A DNA stretch of 64,000 bases from Cololabis saira. Its lineage: Eukaryota > Chordata > Actinopteri > Beloniformes > Belonidae. Under the pieces are notes generated by a model. It saw only the letters and a list, made by a program, of their open reading frames with translations, did not search any database and had not been told where the DNA came from. The stretch is taken from the NCBI RefSeq assembly GCF_033807715.1, contig NC_084587.1:26775017-26839016 (forward strand), in the 5' to 3' direction. A program made the position numbers and the translations under genes. Below are positions 23,541 to 36,759 of the stretch, piece after piece; position 1 is the stretch's first letter; each line of letters begins with the position of its first letter.

Positions 23541-25302
23541 GACGTTTGAATCAGGAAGCGGGAGTCAGCGCGAGAGCGACTGGCGGCTCGTGGCGATTTT
23601 ATTATAAAAAAGGGACAACCAATCAGAAGAAGAGGCGGGGCTAATTCTGGCCAATGAAGGTCAAGGACTCCATAAAGAATCTGATGACACCACCCAGGAC
23701 TCTCTATGTCAAACCATTCCAATGTTATAGCAGAAAATCGGGACAACCAATCAGAATAAGGGGCGGGGCTAATTAAGGCCAACGAAGCTTAAGGACTCAT
23801 TAGAGAGTCCCATGACACCACCCACAACTCTCTATGTCAAACCATTCAAAAGTTATGGCAGAGAATAGTATTCTAGGGGGCGCTGTTGAGCCGTTAGGCC
23901 ACGCCCATTAATGCAAAACATGAAATATCAAATGTATCGCCAAGCCTGGCTTGCATGCAAAATCTGGTGACTATCAAATATGGACCAATCAGATGAAGGG
24001 GGGCGCGCCTTTTGGCGTCTAGCGTCGCCACGGTAACACTTTTGAAAGAGAAAAGTAATGCGTGTAGTCGCAGGATGGAGACGCACATTTTTATGTATAA
24101 CACACCTGGGTGCACATTACGGTTCGGGCCGTATTAATTACCGAAGGAATGGCATAAATTGCGCCAAAATTACACAATTAATTAAAAATGGCCGACTTCC
24201 TGTTGGGTTTGGGCCATGGCTCCAAGAGACTTTTCTTTAAGTTGTGCCATGATACAGGTGTGTAGCGATTTTCGTGCATGTACGTCAAACCGTATCGTGG
24301 GGCTTGAGGCACAAAGTTTTCCGGGGGGCGCTGTTGAGCCATTTGCCACGCCCATTAATGTAAACCATAAAATATCACATTTACCGCCAGGCCTGGCTTG
24401 CATGCCAAATTTGGTGCCTTTTGGGGAACTATCAAATATGGACCAATCAGATGAAGGGGGGGTGCGCTTGTTGGCGTCTAGCGTCGCCACGGTAACACTT
24501 TTGAAAGAGAAAAGTAATGCGTGTAGTCGCAGGATGGAGACGCACATTTTGATGTATAACACATCTGGGTGCACGTTACGGTTCGGGTCGTATTAATTCT
24601 CGAAGGAATGGCATATATTGCTCCAAAATTACGCGATTAATTCAGAATGTTCAAAATGGCCGACTTCCTGTTCGGTTTCGGCCATGGCGCCAAGAGACTT
24701 TTCTTTAAGTTGCGACATGATACAGGTGTGTACCGATTTTCGTTCATGTACGTCAAAGCGTATTATGGGGCTTGAGGCGCAAAGTTTTTTAGGTCTGAAC
24801 CAATCAGATGAAGGGTGGGCGCGCTTTTTGGCGTCTAGCGTCGCCACGGTAACGCTTTTGAAAGAGAAAAGTAATGCGTGGTGTCGGAGGATGGAGACGC
24901 ACATTTTGATGTATAACACACTTGGGGGCACGTTACGGTTCGGGCCGTATTAACTGCCGAAGGAAGGGCATAAATTGCGCCAAAATTACACAATTAATTC
25001 AAAATGGCCGACTTCCTGTTCGGTTTCGGTCATGACGCCAAGAGACTTTTCTTTAAGTTGCCACATGATACAGGTGTGTACCGATTTTCGTGCATGTACG
25101 TCAAACCGTATCGTGGGGCTTGAGGCACAAAGTTTTCAAGGGGGCGCTGTTGAGCCATTTTGCCACGCCCATTAATGCAAACCATTAAATATCAAATTTT
25201 TCGCCAGGCCTGCCTTGAATGCAAAATTTGGTGACTTTTTGGGCACGTTTAGGGGGGCAAAAAGGCCTTCCTTTTGTCAGAAAAATAATAATAATAATAA
25301 TT

Positions 25303-26662
25303 AAAGCTGCAAGCAGCGATGAACGGGCCCTCGCACTCACGGCCACCGCCCCCCATAAGCATATCCGAAACGACACCACCCACGACTTCCTATGTCAAAC
25401 CATTCAAAAGTTATAGCAGAAAAAAGGGACAACCAATCAGAAGAAGGGGCGGGGCTAATTCAGGCCAATGAAGGTCAAGGACTCCATACAGAATCTGATG
25501 ACACCACCCACGACTCTCTATGTCAAACCATTCCAAAGTTATAGCAGAAAATCGGGACAACCAATCAGAAGAAGGGGCGGGGCTAATTAAGGCCAACTAA
25601 GCTTAAGGACTCATTACAGAGTCCCATGACACCACCCACAACTTCCTATGTCAAACCATTCAAAAGTTATGGCAGATAAAATTATTCTAGGGGGCGCTGT
25701 TGAGCTGTTAGGCCACGCCCATTAATGAAAACCATGAAATATCAAATTTATCGCCAAGTCTGACTTGCATGCAAAATTTGGTGACTTTTGGAGAACTATC
25801 AAATATGGACAATCACATGAAGGGGGGGCGCGCCTTTTGGCGTCTAGCGTTGCCACGGTAACACTTTTGAAAGAGAAAAGTAATGCGTGTAGTCGCAGGA
25901 AGTAGACGCACATTTTGATGTATAACACATCTGGGTGCACGTTACGGTTCGGGCCGTATTAATTCTCGAAGGAATGGCATATATTGCTCCAAAATTACGC
26001 GATTAATTCAGAATGTTCAAAATGGCCGACTTCCTGTTCGGTTTTGGCCATGGCGCCAAGAGACTTTTCTTTAAGTTGCGACATGATACAGGTGTGTACC
26101 GATTTTCGTTCATGTACGTCAAAGCGTATTATGGGGCTTGAGGCGCAAAGTTTTTTCGGTCTGAACCAATCAGATGAAGGGTGGGCGCGCTTTTTGGCGT
26201 CTAGCGTCGCCACGGTAACGCTTTTGAAAGAGAAAAGTAATGCGTGGTGTCGGAGGATGGAGACGCACATTTTGATGTATAACACACTTGGGGGCACGTT
26301 ACGGTTCGGGCCTTATTAACTGCCGAAGGAAGGGCATAAATTGCGCCAAAATTACACAATTAATTCAAAATGGCCGACTTCATGTTCGGTTTCGGGCATG
26401 ACGCCAAGAGACTTTTCTTTAAGTTGCCACATGATACAGGTGTGTACCGATTTTCGTGCATGTACGTCAAACCGTATCGTGGGGCTTGAGGCACAAAGTT
26501 TTCAAGGGGGCGCTGTTGAGCCATTTTGCCACGCCCATTAATGCAAACCATTAAATATCAAATTTTTCGCCAGGCCTGTCTTGAATGCAAAATTTGGTGA
26601 CTTTTTGGGCACGTTTAGGGGGGCAAAAAGGCCTTCCTTTTGTCAGAAAAATAATAATAATA
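25303..26662 (+). repeat. Array element E5
   Basis: Head, three head modules, one interrupted long module, a short module and an end module. It is followed by two tails in tandem, which by bracket order close E5 and E4. Confidence 0.85.
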
Positions 26663-26799
26663 ATAACGCGAAGAATTCCTACAGATACAATAGGGCCTTC
26701 GCACTGAAGGTGCTCGGGCCCTAATAATAATAATAACGCGAAGAATTCCTACAGATACAATAGGGCCTTCGCACTGAAGGTGCTCGGGCCCTAATAATT
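26663..26799 (+). repeat. Two tandem tail units
   Basis: Both are of the ACGCGAAGAATTCCTACAG subtype, each ending in the hairpin and CCCTAA, joined by (AAT)n. The next head follows directly at 26800. Confidence 0.9.
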
Positions 26800-28497
26800 A
26801 AAGCTGCAAGCAGCGATGAACGGGCCCTCGCACTCACGTCCACCGCCCCACATAAGCAAATCAGAAAAGACACCACCCACGAGTCTCTATGTCAAACCAT
26901 TCAAAAGTTATAGCAGAAAAAAGGGACAACCAATCAGAAGAAGGGGCGGGGCTAATTAAGGCTAACGAAGCTTAAGGACTCATTACAGAGTCCCATGACA
27001 CCACCCACAACTTCCTATGTCAAACCATTCAAAAGTTATGGCAGAGAAAAGTATTCTAGGGGGCGCTGTTGAGCCATTTTGCCACGCCCATTAATGCAAA
27101 CCATGTAATATCAAATTTATCACCAGGCCTGGCTTGCATGCAAAATTTGGTGCCTTTTGGAGAACTATCAAATATGGACCAATCACATGAAGGGGGGCGC
27201 GCCTTTTGGCGTCTAGCGTCGCCACGGTAACACTTTTGAAAGAGAAAAGTAATGCGTGGTGTCGCAGGATGTAGACGCACATTTTGATGTATAACACACC
27301 TGGGTGCACATTACGGTTCGGGCTGAATTAACTGCCGAAGGAATGGCATAAATTTCGCCAAAATGACACAATTTATTCAAAATGGTCGACATCCTGTTCG
27401 GTTTCGGCCATGGCTCCAAGAGACTTTTCTTTAAGTTCTGCCATGATACAGGTGTGTACCGATTTTCGTGCATGTACGTCAAACCGTATTGTGGGGCTTG
27501 AGGCACAAAGTTTTCCGGGGGGCGCTGTTGAGCCATTTTGCCACGCCCATTAATGCAAACCATGAAATATCAAATTTATCGCCAGGCCTGGCTTGCATGC
27601 CAAATTTGGTGCCTTTTGGGGAACTATCAAATATGGACCAATCAGATGAAGGGGGGGTGCGCTTGTTGGCGTCTAGCGTCGCCACGGTAACACTTTTGAA
27701 AGAGAAAAGTAATGCGTGTAGTCGCAGGATGGAGACGAACATTTTGATGTATAACACATCTGGGTTTACGAAACGGTTCGGGCTGAATTAACTCTCGAAG
27801 GAATGGCATATATTGCTCCAAAATTACGCAATTAATTCAGAATGTTCAAAATGGCCGACTTCCTGTTCGGTTTCAGCCATGGCGCCAAGAGACTTTTCTT
27901 TAAGTTGCGACATGATACAGGTGTGTACCGATTTTCGTTCATGTACGTCAAACCGTATTATGGGGCTTGAGGCGCAAAGTTTTTTCTGTCTGAACCAATC
28001 AGATGAAGGGTGGGCGCGCTTTTTGGCGTCTAGCGTCGCCACGGTAACGCTTTTGAAAGAGAAAAGTAATGCGTGGTGTCGGAGGATGGAGACGCACATT
28101 TTTATGTATAACACACCTGGGTGCACGTTACGGTTCGGGCTGAATTAACTGCCGAAGGAATGGCATAAATTTCGCCAAAATGACACGATTAATTCAAAAT
28201 GGCCGAAATCCGGTTCGGTTTCGGGCATGACGCCAAGAGACTTTTCTTTAAGTTGCCCCATGATACAGGTGTGTACCGATTTTCGTGCATGTACGTAAAA
28301 CCGTATCGTGGGGCTTGAGGCACAAAGTTTTCAAGGGGGCGCTGTTGAGCCATTTTACCACGCCCATTAATGCAAACCATTAAATATCAAATTTTTCGCC
28401 AGGCCTGACTTGGGTGCAAAATTTGGTGACTTTTTGGGCATGTTAAGGGGGGCAAAAAGGCCATCACTTTGTCAGAAGAAAAAAAAAAATAATAATT
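26800..28497 (+). repeat. Array element E6
   Basis: Head at 26800. From 26954 onward it is nearly identical to window positions 1-1544. Single-base differences include an added A-to-T change in GGCCGACATCC. No type-B module. Confidence 0.85.
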
Positions 28498-30095
28498 AAA
28501 GCTGCAAGCAGCGATGAACGGGCCCTCGCACTCACGGCCACCGCCCCCCATAAGCGTATCAGAAATGACACCACCCACGACTCTCTATGTCAAACCATTC
28601 AAAAGTTATAGCAGAAAATAGGGACAACCAATCAGAAGGAGGGGCGTGGCTAATTCTGGCCAATGAAGGTCAAGGACTCCATACAGAATCTGATGACACC
28701 ACCCACGACTCTCTATGTCAAACCATTCCAAAGTTATAGCAGAAAATCGGGACAACCAATCAGAAAAAGGGGCGGGGCTAATTAAGGCCAACGAAGCTTA
28801 AGGACTCATTACAGAGTCCCATGACACCACCCACAACTTCCTATGTCAAACAATTAAAAAGTTATAGCAGAAAAAAGGGACAACCAATCAGAAGAAGGAG
28901 CGGGGCTAATTCAGGCCAACGAAGCTTAAGGACTCATTACAGAGTCCCATGACACCACCCACAACTTCCTATGTCAAACCATTCAAAAGTTATGGCAGAT
29001 AAAAGTATTCTAGGGGGCGCTGTTGAGCCGTTAGGCCACGCCCATTAATGCAAACCATGAAATATCAAATTTATCGCCAAGTCTGGCTTGCATGCAAAAT
29101 TTGGTGACTTTTGGAGAACTATCAAATATGGACCAATCAGATGAAGGGGGGGTGCACTTGTTGGCGTCTAGCGTCGCCACGGTAACGCTTTTGAAAGAGA
29201 AAAGTAATGCGTGGTGTTGCAGGATGGAGACGCACATTTTGATGTATAACACACCTGGGTGCACGTTACGGTTCGGGCTGAATTAACTGCCGAAGGAATG
29301 GCATAAATTTCGCCAAAATGACACAATTTATTCAAAATGGCCGACATCCTGTTCGGTTTCGGCCATGGCTCCAAGAGACTTTTCTTTAAGTTTTTCCATA
29401 ATACAGGTGTGTAGCGATTTTCGTGCATGTACGTCAAACCGTATTGTGGGGCTTGAGGCACAAAGTTTTCCGGGGGGCGCTGTTGAGCCATTTTGCCACG
29501 CCCATTAATGCAAACCATGAAATATCAAATTTATCGCCAGGCCTGGCTTGCATGCCAAGTTTGGTGCCTTTTGGGGAACTATCAAATATGGACCAATCAG
29601 ATGAAGGGGGGGTGCGCTTGTTGGCGTCTAGCGTCGCCACGGTAACACTTTTGAAAGAGAAAAGTAATGCGTGTAGTCGCAGGATGGAGACGCACATTTT
29701 GATGTATAACACATCTGGGTTCACGATACGGTTCGGGCTGAATTAACTCTCGAAGGAATGGCATAAATTGCGCCAAAATGACACAATTTATTCAAAATGG
29801 CCGACTTCCTGTTCGGTTTCGGGCATGACGCCAAGAGACTTTTCTTTAAGTTGTCCCATGATACAGGTGTGTACCGATTTTCGTGCATGTACGTCAAATC
29901 GTATCGTGGGGCTTGAGGCACAAAGTTTTCAAGGGGGCGCTGTTGAGCCATTTTGCCACGCCCATTAATGCAAACCATTAAATATAAAATTTTTCGCCAG
30001 GCCTGACTTGGGTGCAAAATTTGGTGACTTTTTGGGCATGTTAAGGGGGGCAAAAAGGCCATCACTTTGTCAGAAGAAAAATAATAATAATAATT
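28498..30095 (+). repeat. Array element E7
   Basis: Head with the CACGGCCACCG variant, four head modules instead of two or three, two long modules and an end module. No short module and no type-B module. Confidence 0.85.
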
Positions 30096-30625
30096 AAAGC
30101 TGCAAGCAGCGATGAACGGGCCCTCGCACTCACGTCCACCGCCCCCCATAAGCATATCAGAAATGACACCACCCACGACTCTCTATGTCAACCCATTCAA
30201 AAGTTATAGCAGAAAAAAGGAACAACCAATCAGAGGAAGGGGCGGGGCTAGTTCAGGCCAATGAAGGTCAAGGACTCATTACAGAGTCCCATGACACCAC
30301 CCACAACTTCCTATGTCAAACCATTCAAAAGTTATGGCAGAGAAAAGTATTCTAGGGGGCGCTGTTGAGCCGTTAGGCCACGCCCATTAATGCAAACCAT
30401 TAAATATCAAATGTATCACCAGGCCTGGCTTGCATGCAAAATTTGGTGACTTTTGGAGAACTATCAAATATGGACCAATCAGATGAAGGGGACGAGCGCT
30501 TTTTCACGTCTAGCGTCGCCACGGTAACACTTTTGAAAGAGAAAAGTAATGTGCGTCGTCGCAGGAAAGAGACGCACATCTTGATGTAAAAAAAACACAA
30601 AATTTGCTTACAAAAATTTCAGCAT

Positions 30626-30695
30626 CCTGCCAGGCTCGAACTCCCAACCACCGGCACCAAAGATCGCAATGATCTGGTTGAGCTATATCTCAGCT
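30626..30695 (-). other. tRNA-like segment
   Basis: Minus strand: ATAGCTCAACCAGATC and GGGAGTTCGAGCCTGG. The B box is well kept, the A box is altered. Confidence 0.5.
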
Positions 30696-30903
30696 GAAAC
30701 CTCACTTTGACTTACTGGCTTAGGACAGACCAAGATAGCGATATAATGTCTGGAACTTTTTTTTCCTAATTTTTTAAATATTTGTAAGGTATAAATATTA
30801 GTAAAACACTACTATTTTATTATTACTTTTTCTGTAACCATTCCACCGAGGTTCTAACCGGGCTGAGCACGGGACTATTTCTAACGTCACCACATTACAA
30901 CAG

Positions 30904-31014
30904 CTGATTGGTCGGGGGGCGGGGCCGTCAACACCCTACTTGCCACTGATTGGTCGGGGGGCGGGGCCGTCATCACCCTACTCGCCACTGATTGGTCGGG
31001 GGGCGGGGCCGGCA
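30904..31014 (+). repeat. 42-bp minisatellite, 3 units
   Basis: ATTGG at 30907, 30949 and 30991. The downstream CpG-rich and TATA-like part is deleted; sequence jumps from GGGAGTC to AAACCATTAAAAAG. Confidence 0.9.
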
Positions 31015-31474
31015 GACGTTTGAATCAGGAAGTGGGAGTCAAACCATTAAAAAGTTATAGCAGAAAAAAGGGACAACCAATCAGAAGAAGGGGCGGGGCT
31101 AATTAAGGCCAACGAAGCTTAAGGACTCATTACTGAGTCCCATGACACCACCCACAACTTCCTATGTCAAACCATTCAAAAGTTATGGCAGATAAAAGTA
31201 TTCTAGGGGGCGCTGTTGAGCCGTTAGGCCACGCCCATTAATGCAAACCATGAAATATCAAATGTATCGCCAAGTCTGACTTGCATGCAAAATTTGATTA
31301 CTTTTGGAGAACTATCAAATATGGACCAATCAGATGAAGGGGACGAGCGCTTTTTCACGTCTAGCGTCGCCACGGTAACACTTTTGAAAGAGAAAAGTAA
31401 TGTGCGTCGTCGCAGGAAAGAGACGCACATCTTGATGTAAAAAAAAACACAAAATTTGCTTACAAAATTTTCAG

Positions 31475-31547
31475 CATCCTGCCAGGCTCGAACTCCCAAC
31501 CACCGGCACCAAAGACCGCAATGATCTGGTTGAGCTATATCTCAGCT
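31475..31547 (-). other. tRNA-like segment
   Basis: Duplicate of 30626-30695 with few changes. Confidence 0.5.
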
Positions 31548-31784
31548 GATACCTCACTTTGACTTACTGGCTTAGGACAGACCAAGATAGCGATATTATG
31601 TCTAATACTTTTTTTTCCTAATTTTTTTAATATTTGTAAGGTATAAATATTAGTAAAACACTACTATTTTATTATTACTTTTTCTGTAACCATTCTACCG
31701 AGATTCTAACCGGGCTGAGCCATGGATGTATTATAGAAACGGGCTGAGCACGGGACTGTTTCTAACGTCACCACATTACAACAG

Positions 31785-31894
31785 CTGATTGTTCGGGGGG
31801 CGGGGCCGTCATCACCCTACTCGCCACTGATTGGTCGGGGGGCGGGGCCGTCATCACCCTACTCGCCACTGATTGGTCGGGGGGCGGGGCCGGC
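31785..31894 (+). repeat. 42-bp minisatellite, 3 units
   Basis: ATTGT or ATTGG at 31788, 31830 and 31872. Upstream there is an extra 40-bp partial duplication containing a second GGGCTGAGC motif. Confidence 0.88.
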
Positions 31895-33526
31895 AGACGT
31901 TTGAATCAGGAAACGGGAGTCAAACCATTAAAAAGTTATAGCAGAAAAAAGGGACAACCAATTAGAAGAAGGGGCGGGGCTAATTAAGGCCAACGAAGCT
32001 TAAGGACTCATTACTGAGTCCCATGACACCACCCACAACTTCCTATGTCAAACCATTCAAAAGTTATGGCAGATAAAAGTATTCTAGGGGGCGCTGTTGA
32101 GCCGTTAGGCCACGCCCATTAATGCAAACCATGAAATATCAAATGTATCGCCAAGTCTGACTTGCATGCATAATTTGATTGCTTTTGGAGAACTATCAAA
32201 TATGGACCAATCAGATGAAGGGGGGGCGCGCCTTTTGGCGTCTAGCGTCGCCACGGTAACACTTTTGAAAGAGAAAAGTAATGCGTGTAGTCCCAGGATG
32301 GAGACGCACATTTTGATGTATAACACACCTGGGTGCACATTACGGTTCGGGCCGTATTAATTGCCGAAGGAATGGCATAAATTGCGCCAAAATTACACAA
32401 TTAATTCAAAATGGCCGACTTCCTGTTCGGTTTCGGCCATGGCTCCAAGAGACTTTTCTTGAAGTTGTGCCATGATACAGGTGTGTAGCGATTTTCGTGC
32501 ATGTACGTCAAACCGTATCGTGGGGCTTGAGGCACAAAGTTTTCCGGGGGGCGCTGTTGAGCCATTTTGCCACGCGCATTAATGTAAACCATAAAATATC
32601 AAATTTACCCCCAGGCCTGGCTTGCATGCCAAATTTGGTGCCTTTTGGGGAACTATCAAATATGGACCAATCAGATGAAGGGGGGGTGCGCTTGTGGGCG
32701 TCTAGCGTCGCCACGGTAACACTTTTGAAAGAGAAAAGTAATGCGTGTAGTCGCAGGATGGAGACGCACATTTTGATGTATAACACATCTGGGTGCACGA
32801 TACGGTTCGGGCCGTATTAATTCTCGAAGGAATGGCATATATTGCTCCAAAATTACGCGATTAATTCAGAATGTTCAAAATGGCCGACTTCCTGTTCGGT
32901 TTCGGCCATGGCGCCAAGAGACTTTTCTTTAAGTTGCGACATGATACAGGTGTGTACCGATTTTCGTTCATGTACGTCAAAGCGTATTATGGGGCTTGAG
33001 GCGCAAAGTTTTTTCGGTCTGAACCAATCAGATGAAGGGTGGGCGCGCTTTTTGTCGTCTAGCGTCGCCACGGTAACGCTTTTGAAAGAGAAAAGTAATG
33101 CGTGGTGTCGGAGGATGGAGACGCACATTTTGATGTATAACACACTTGGGGGCACGTTACGGTTCGGGCCGTATTAACTGCCGAAGGAAGGCATAAATTT
33201 CGCCAAAATGACACGATTAATTCAAAATGGCCGACTTCCTGTTCGGTTTCTCGACTTGACGCCCAGAGACTTTTCTTTAAGTTGGGCCATGATACAGGTG
33301 TGTACCGATTTTCGTGCATGTACGTCAAAACGTATCGTGGGGCTTGAGGCACAAAGTTTTCAAGGGGGCGCTGTTGAGCCATTTTGCCACGCCCATTAAT
33401 GCAAAACATTAAATATAAAATTTTTCGCCAGGCCGGACTTGCATGCAAAATTTGGTGACTTTTTGGGCACGTTTAGGGGGGCAAAAAGGCCCTCCTTTCG
33501 TCAGAAAAATAATAATAATAATAATT

Positions 33527-35342
33527 AAAGCTGCAAGCAGCGATGAACGGGCCCTCGCACTCACGGCCACCGCCCCCCATAAGCATATCAGAAAAGACAC
33601 CACCCACGACTTCCTATGTCAAACCATTCAAAAGTTATAGCAGAAAAAAGGGACAACCAATCAGAAGAAGGGGCGGGGCTAATTAAGGTCAAAGAAGCTT
33701 AAGGACTCATTATCGAGTCCCATGACACCACCCACGACTCTCTATGTCAAACCCTTCCAAAGTTATAGCAGAAAATCGGGACAACCAATCAGAAGAAGGG
33801 GCGGGGCTAATTAAGGCCAACGAAGCTTAAGGACTCATTACAGAGTCCCATGACACCACCCACAACTTCCTATGTCAAACCATTCAAAAGTTATGGCAGA
33901 GAAAAGTATTCTAGGGGGCGCTGTTGAGCCGTTAGGCCACGCCCATTAATGCAAGCCATGAAATATCAAATTTATCGCCAAGTCTGGCTTGCATGCAAAA
34001 TTTGGTGACTTTTGGAGAACTATCAAATATGGACCAATCAGATGAAGGGGAGGCGCGCTTTTTGGCATCTAGCGTCGTCACGGTAACACTTTTAAATGAG
34101 AAAAGTAATGCGCCTAGTCGAAAGATGGAGACGCACATTTTGATGTATAACACACCTGGGTGCACGTTACGGTTCGGGCCGTATTAATTGCCGAAGGAAT
34201 GGCATAAATTGCGCCAAATTTACACAATTATTTCAAAATGGCTGACTTCCTGTTCGGTTTCGGCAATGGCGCCAAGAGACTTTTCTTTAAGTTGCGACAT
34301 GATACAGGTGTGTACCGACTTTTGTGTATGTACGTCAAACCGTATTATGGGGCTTGAGGCACAAAGTTTTCCGGGGGGCGCTGTTGAGCCATTTTGCCAC
34401 GCCCATTAATACAAACCATGAAATATCAAATGTATCGCCAGGCCTGCCTTGCATGCAAAAATTGGTGACTTTTGGAGAACTATCAAATATGGACCAATCA
34501 GATGAAGGGTGGTGCGCTTGTTGGCGTCTAGCGTCGCCACGGTAACACTTTTGAAAGAGAAAAGTAATGCGCGTAGTCGCAGGATGGAGACGCACATTTT
34601 GATGTATAACACACCTGGGTGCACGTTACGGTTCGGGCCGTATTAATTCTCGAAGGAATGGCATATATTGCTCCAAAATTACGCGATTAATTAAGAATGT
34701 TCAAAATGGCCGACTTCCTGTTTGGTTTCGGCCATGGCGCCAAGAGACTTTTCTTTAAGCAGCGACATGATACAGGTGTGTACTGATTTTCGTTCATGTA
34801 CGTCACACCGTATTATGGGGCTTGAGGCGCAAAGTTTTTTCGGTCTGAACCAACCAGATGAAGGGTGGGCGCGCTTTTTGGCGTCTAGCGTCGCCACGGT
34901 AACGCTTTTGAAAGAGAAAAGTAATGCGTGTTGTCGCAGGATGGAGACGCACATTTTGATGTATAACACACTTATGGGCACGTTACGGTTCGGGCCGTAT
35001 TAACTGCCGAAGGAATTGCATAAATTGCGCCAAAGTTACACGATTAATTCAAAATGGCTGACTTCTTGTTCGGTTTCGGCCATGTCGCCAAGAGACTTTT
35101 CTTTAAGTTGTGTACTGATACAGGTGTGTAGAGATTTTCGTGCATGTACGTCAAACCGTGTTGTGGGGCTTGAGTCACAAAGTTTTCAAGGGGGCGCTGT
35201 TGAGCCATTTTGCCACGCCCATTAATGTAAACCATGAAATATCAAATTTTTCGCCAGGCCTGACTTGCATGCAAAATTTGGTGACTTTTTGGGCACGTTT
35301 AGGGGGGCAAAAAGGCCCTCCTTTCGTCAGAAGAAAAAGAAA

Positions 35343-35373
<31 letters not shown>
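33527..35373 (+). repeat. Array element E9
   Basis: Head, three head modules, two long modules, a short module and an end module. The usual (AAT)n linker is replaced by a GAAAAA tract (about 35329-35372). Two tails follow. Confidence 0.85.
35329..35373 (+). repeat. (GAAAAA)n purine tract in linker position
   Basis: Seven or so GAAAAA units stand where other copies have (AAT)n between body and tail. Open frames through it encode Lys/Arg or Phe/Ser runs only. Confidence 0.9.
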
Positions 35374-35374
<1 letters not shown>

Positions 35375-35491
35375 TTCCTACAGATACAATAGGGCCTTCG
35401 CACTGAAGGTGCTCGGGCCCTAATAATAATAACGCGAAGAATTCCTACAGATACAATAGGGCCTTCGCACTGAAGGTGCTCGGGCCCTAAT
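35374..35491 (+). repeat. Two tandem tail units
   Basis: The first is shortened at its left end, the second has the full ACGCGAAGAATTCCTACAG start. The second ends CCCTAA directly joined to the next head (TAAAGCTGC) with almost no linker. Confidence 0.9.
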
Positions 35492-36486
35492 AAAGCTGCA
35501 AGCAGCGATGAACGGGCCCTCGCACTCGCGGCCGCCGCCCCCCATAAGCATATCAGAAATGACACCACCCACGACTTCCTATGTCAAACCATTCAAAAGT
35601 TATAGCAGAAAAAAGGGACAACCAATCACAAGAAGGGGCGGGGCTAATTCAGGCCAATGAAGGTCAAGGACTCCATACAGAATCTGATGATACCACCCAC
35701 GACTCTCTATGTCAAACCATTCAAAAGTTATAGCAGGAAATAGGGACAACCAATCAAAAGAAGGGGCGGGGCTAATTTTCACCAATTATGGTCAAGGACT
35801 CAATACCGAGTCCCATGACACCACCCATGACTCTTTATGTCAAACCATTCAAAAGTTATGGCAGAGAAAAGTTTTCCGGGGGGTGCTGTTGAGCCATTTT
35901 GCCACGCCCATTAATGCAAAACATGAAATATCAAATGTATCACCAGGCCTGGCTTGCATGCAAAATTTGGTGACTTTTGGAGAACTATCAAATATGGACC
36001 AATCAGATTAAGGGGGCACGCTTTTTGGCGTCTAGCATCGCCACGGTAACACTTTTGAAAGAGAAAAGTAATGCGCGTAGTCGCAAGATGGAGACGCACA
36101 TTTTGAGGTATAAGTAACCTGGATGCACGTTACGGTTCGGGCCGTATTAATTGCCGAAGGAATGGCATTAATTGCGCCAAAATTACACAATTAATTCAAA
36201 ATGGCCGACTTCCTGTTCAATTTCGGCCATGGCGCCAAGAGACTTTTCTTTAAGTTGCGACATGATACAGGTGTTTACCGATTTTCGTTCATGTACGTCA
36301 AACCGTATTATGGGGCTTGAGGCTCAAAGTTTTTTCCCTCTGAACCAATCAGATGAAGGGTGGGCGCACTTTTTGGTGTCTAGCGTTGCCGCGGTAACGC
36401 TTTTAAATAAGAAAAGTAATGTGCGTCGTTGCAGGACAGGGACGCACATATTGATGTAGAAAAAAAAATAATTGCTGACAAAAAAG

Positions 36487-36562
36487 TGTGGATACTGCAG
36501 GAATCGAACTCTGATCTCTGACTCCAAAGACGGGAACGCTCTGGCTGAGCTAAGACTCAGCT
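36487..36562 (-). other. tRNA-like segment, second subtype
   Basis: Minus strand: TCTTAGCTCAGCCAGAGC, then GAGTTCGATTCCTGC. The A and B boxes are both near consensus, but cloverleaf stems are not convincing. Confidence 0.5.
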
Positions 36563-36759
36563 TCTCATTTCTATTTGACCTACTGACTTAGGAGAGACCA
36601 ACATATCGATATTTAGTAATGTAAGTCTGGAGCTGTTTTTTTCTAATTTTTTTTAAATATTTGTAAGTTATAAATATTAGTAAAACCCTACTATTTTAAT
36701 TATTACTTTTTCTGTAACCATTCTGCCAAGGTTGTAACCGGGCTGAGCTGGGAATATTT

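Larger units (their letters stand above)
21757..25302 (+). repeat. Array element E4 (two type-B modules)
   Basis: Head at 21757 directly after the L1 fragment. At 3546 bp it is the longest unit because it holds two type-B modules (tRNA-like at 22288 and 23137), each ending in three 42-bp units. It ends with the end module and (AAT)n. Its tail is displaced to the pair at 26666-26792 by insertion of E5. Confidence 0.85.
30096..33526 (+). repeat. Array element E8 (two type-B modules in tandem)
   Basis: Two consecutive type-B units of 850-890 bp (GGGGGCGC box at 30355, 31206, then 32097) share the same CpG-poor variants (TTTTTCACGTCTAGCG) and the same deletion after the 42-bp repeats. They look like an internal tandem duplication. 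Typical long, short and end modules follow. Confidence 0.85.
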
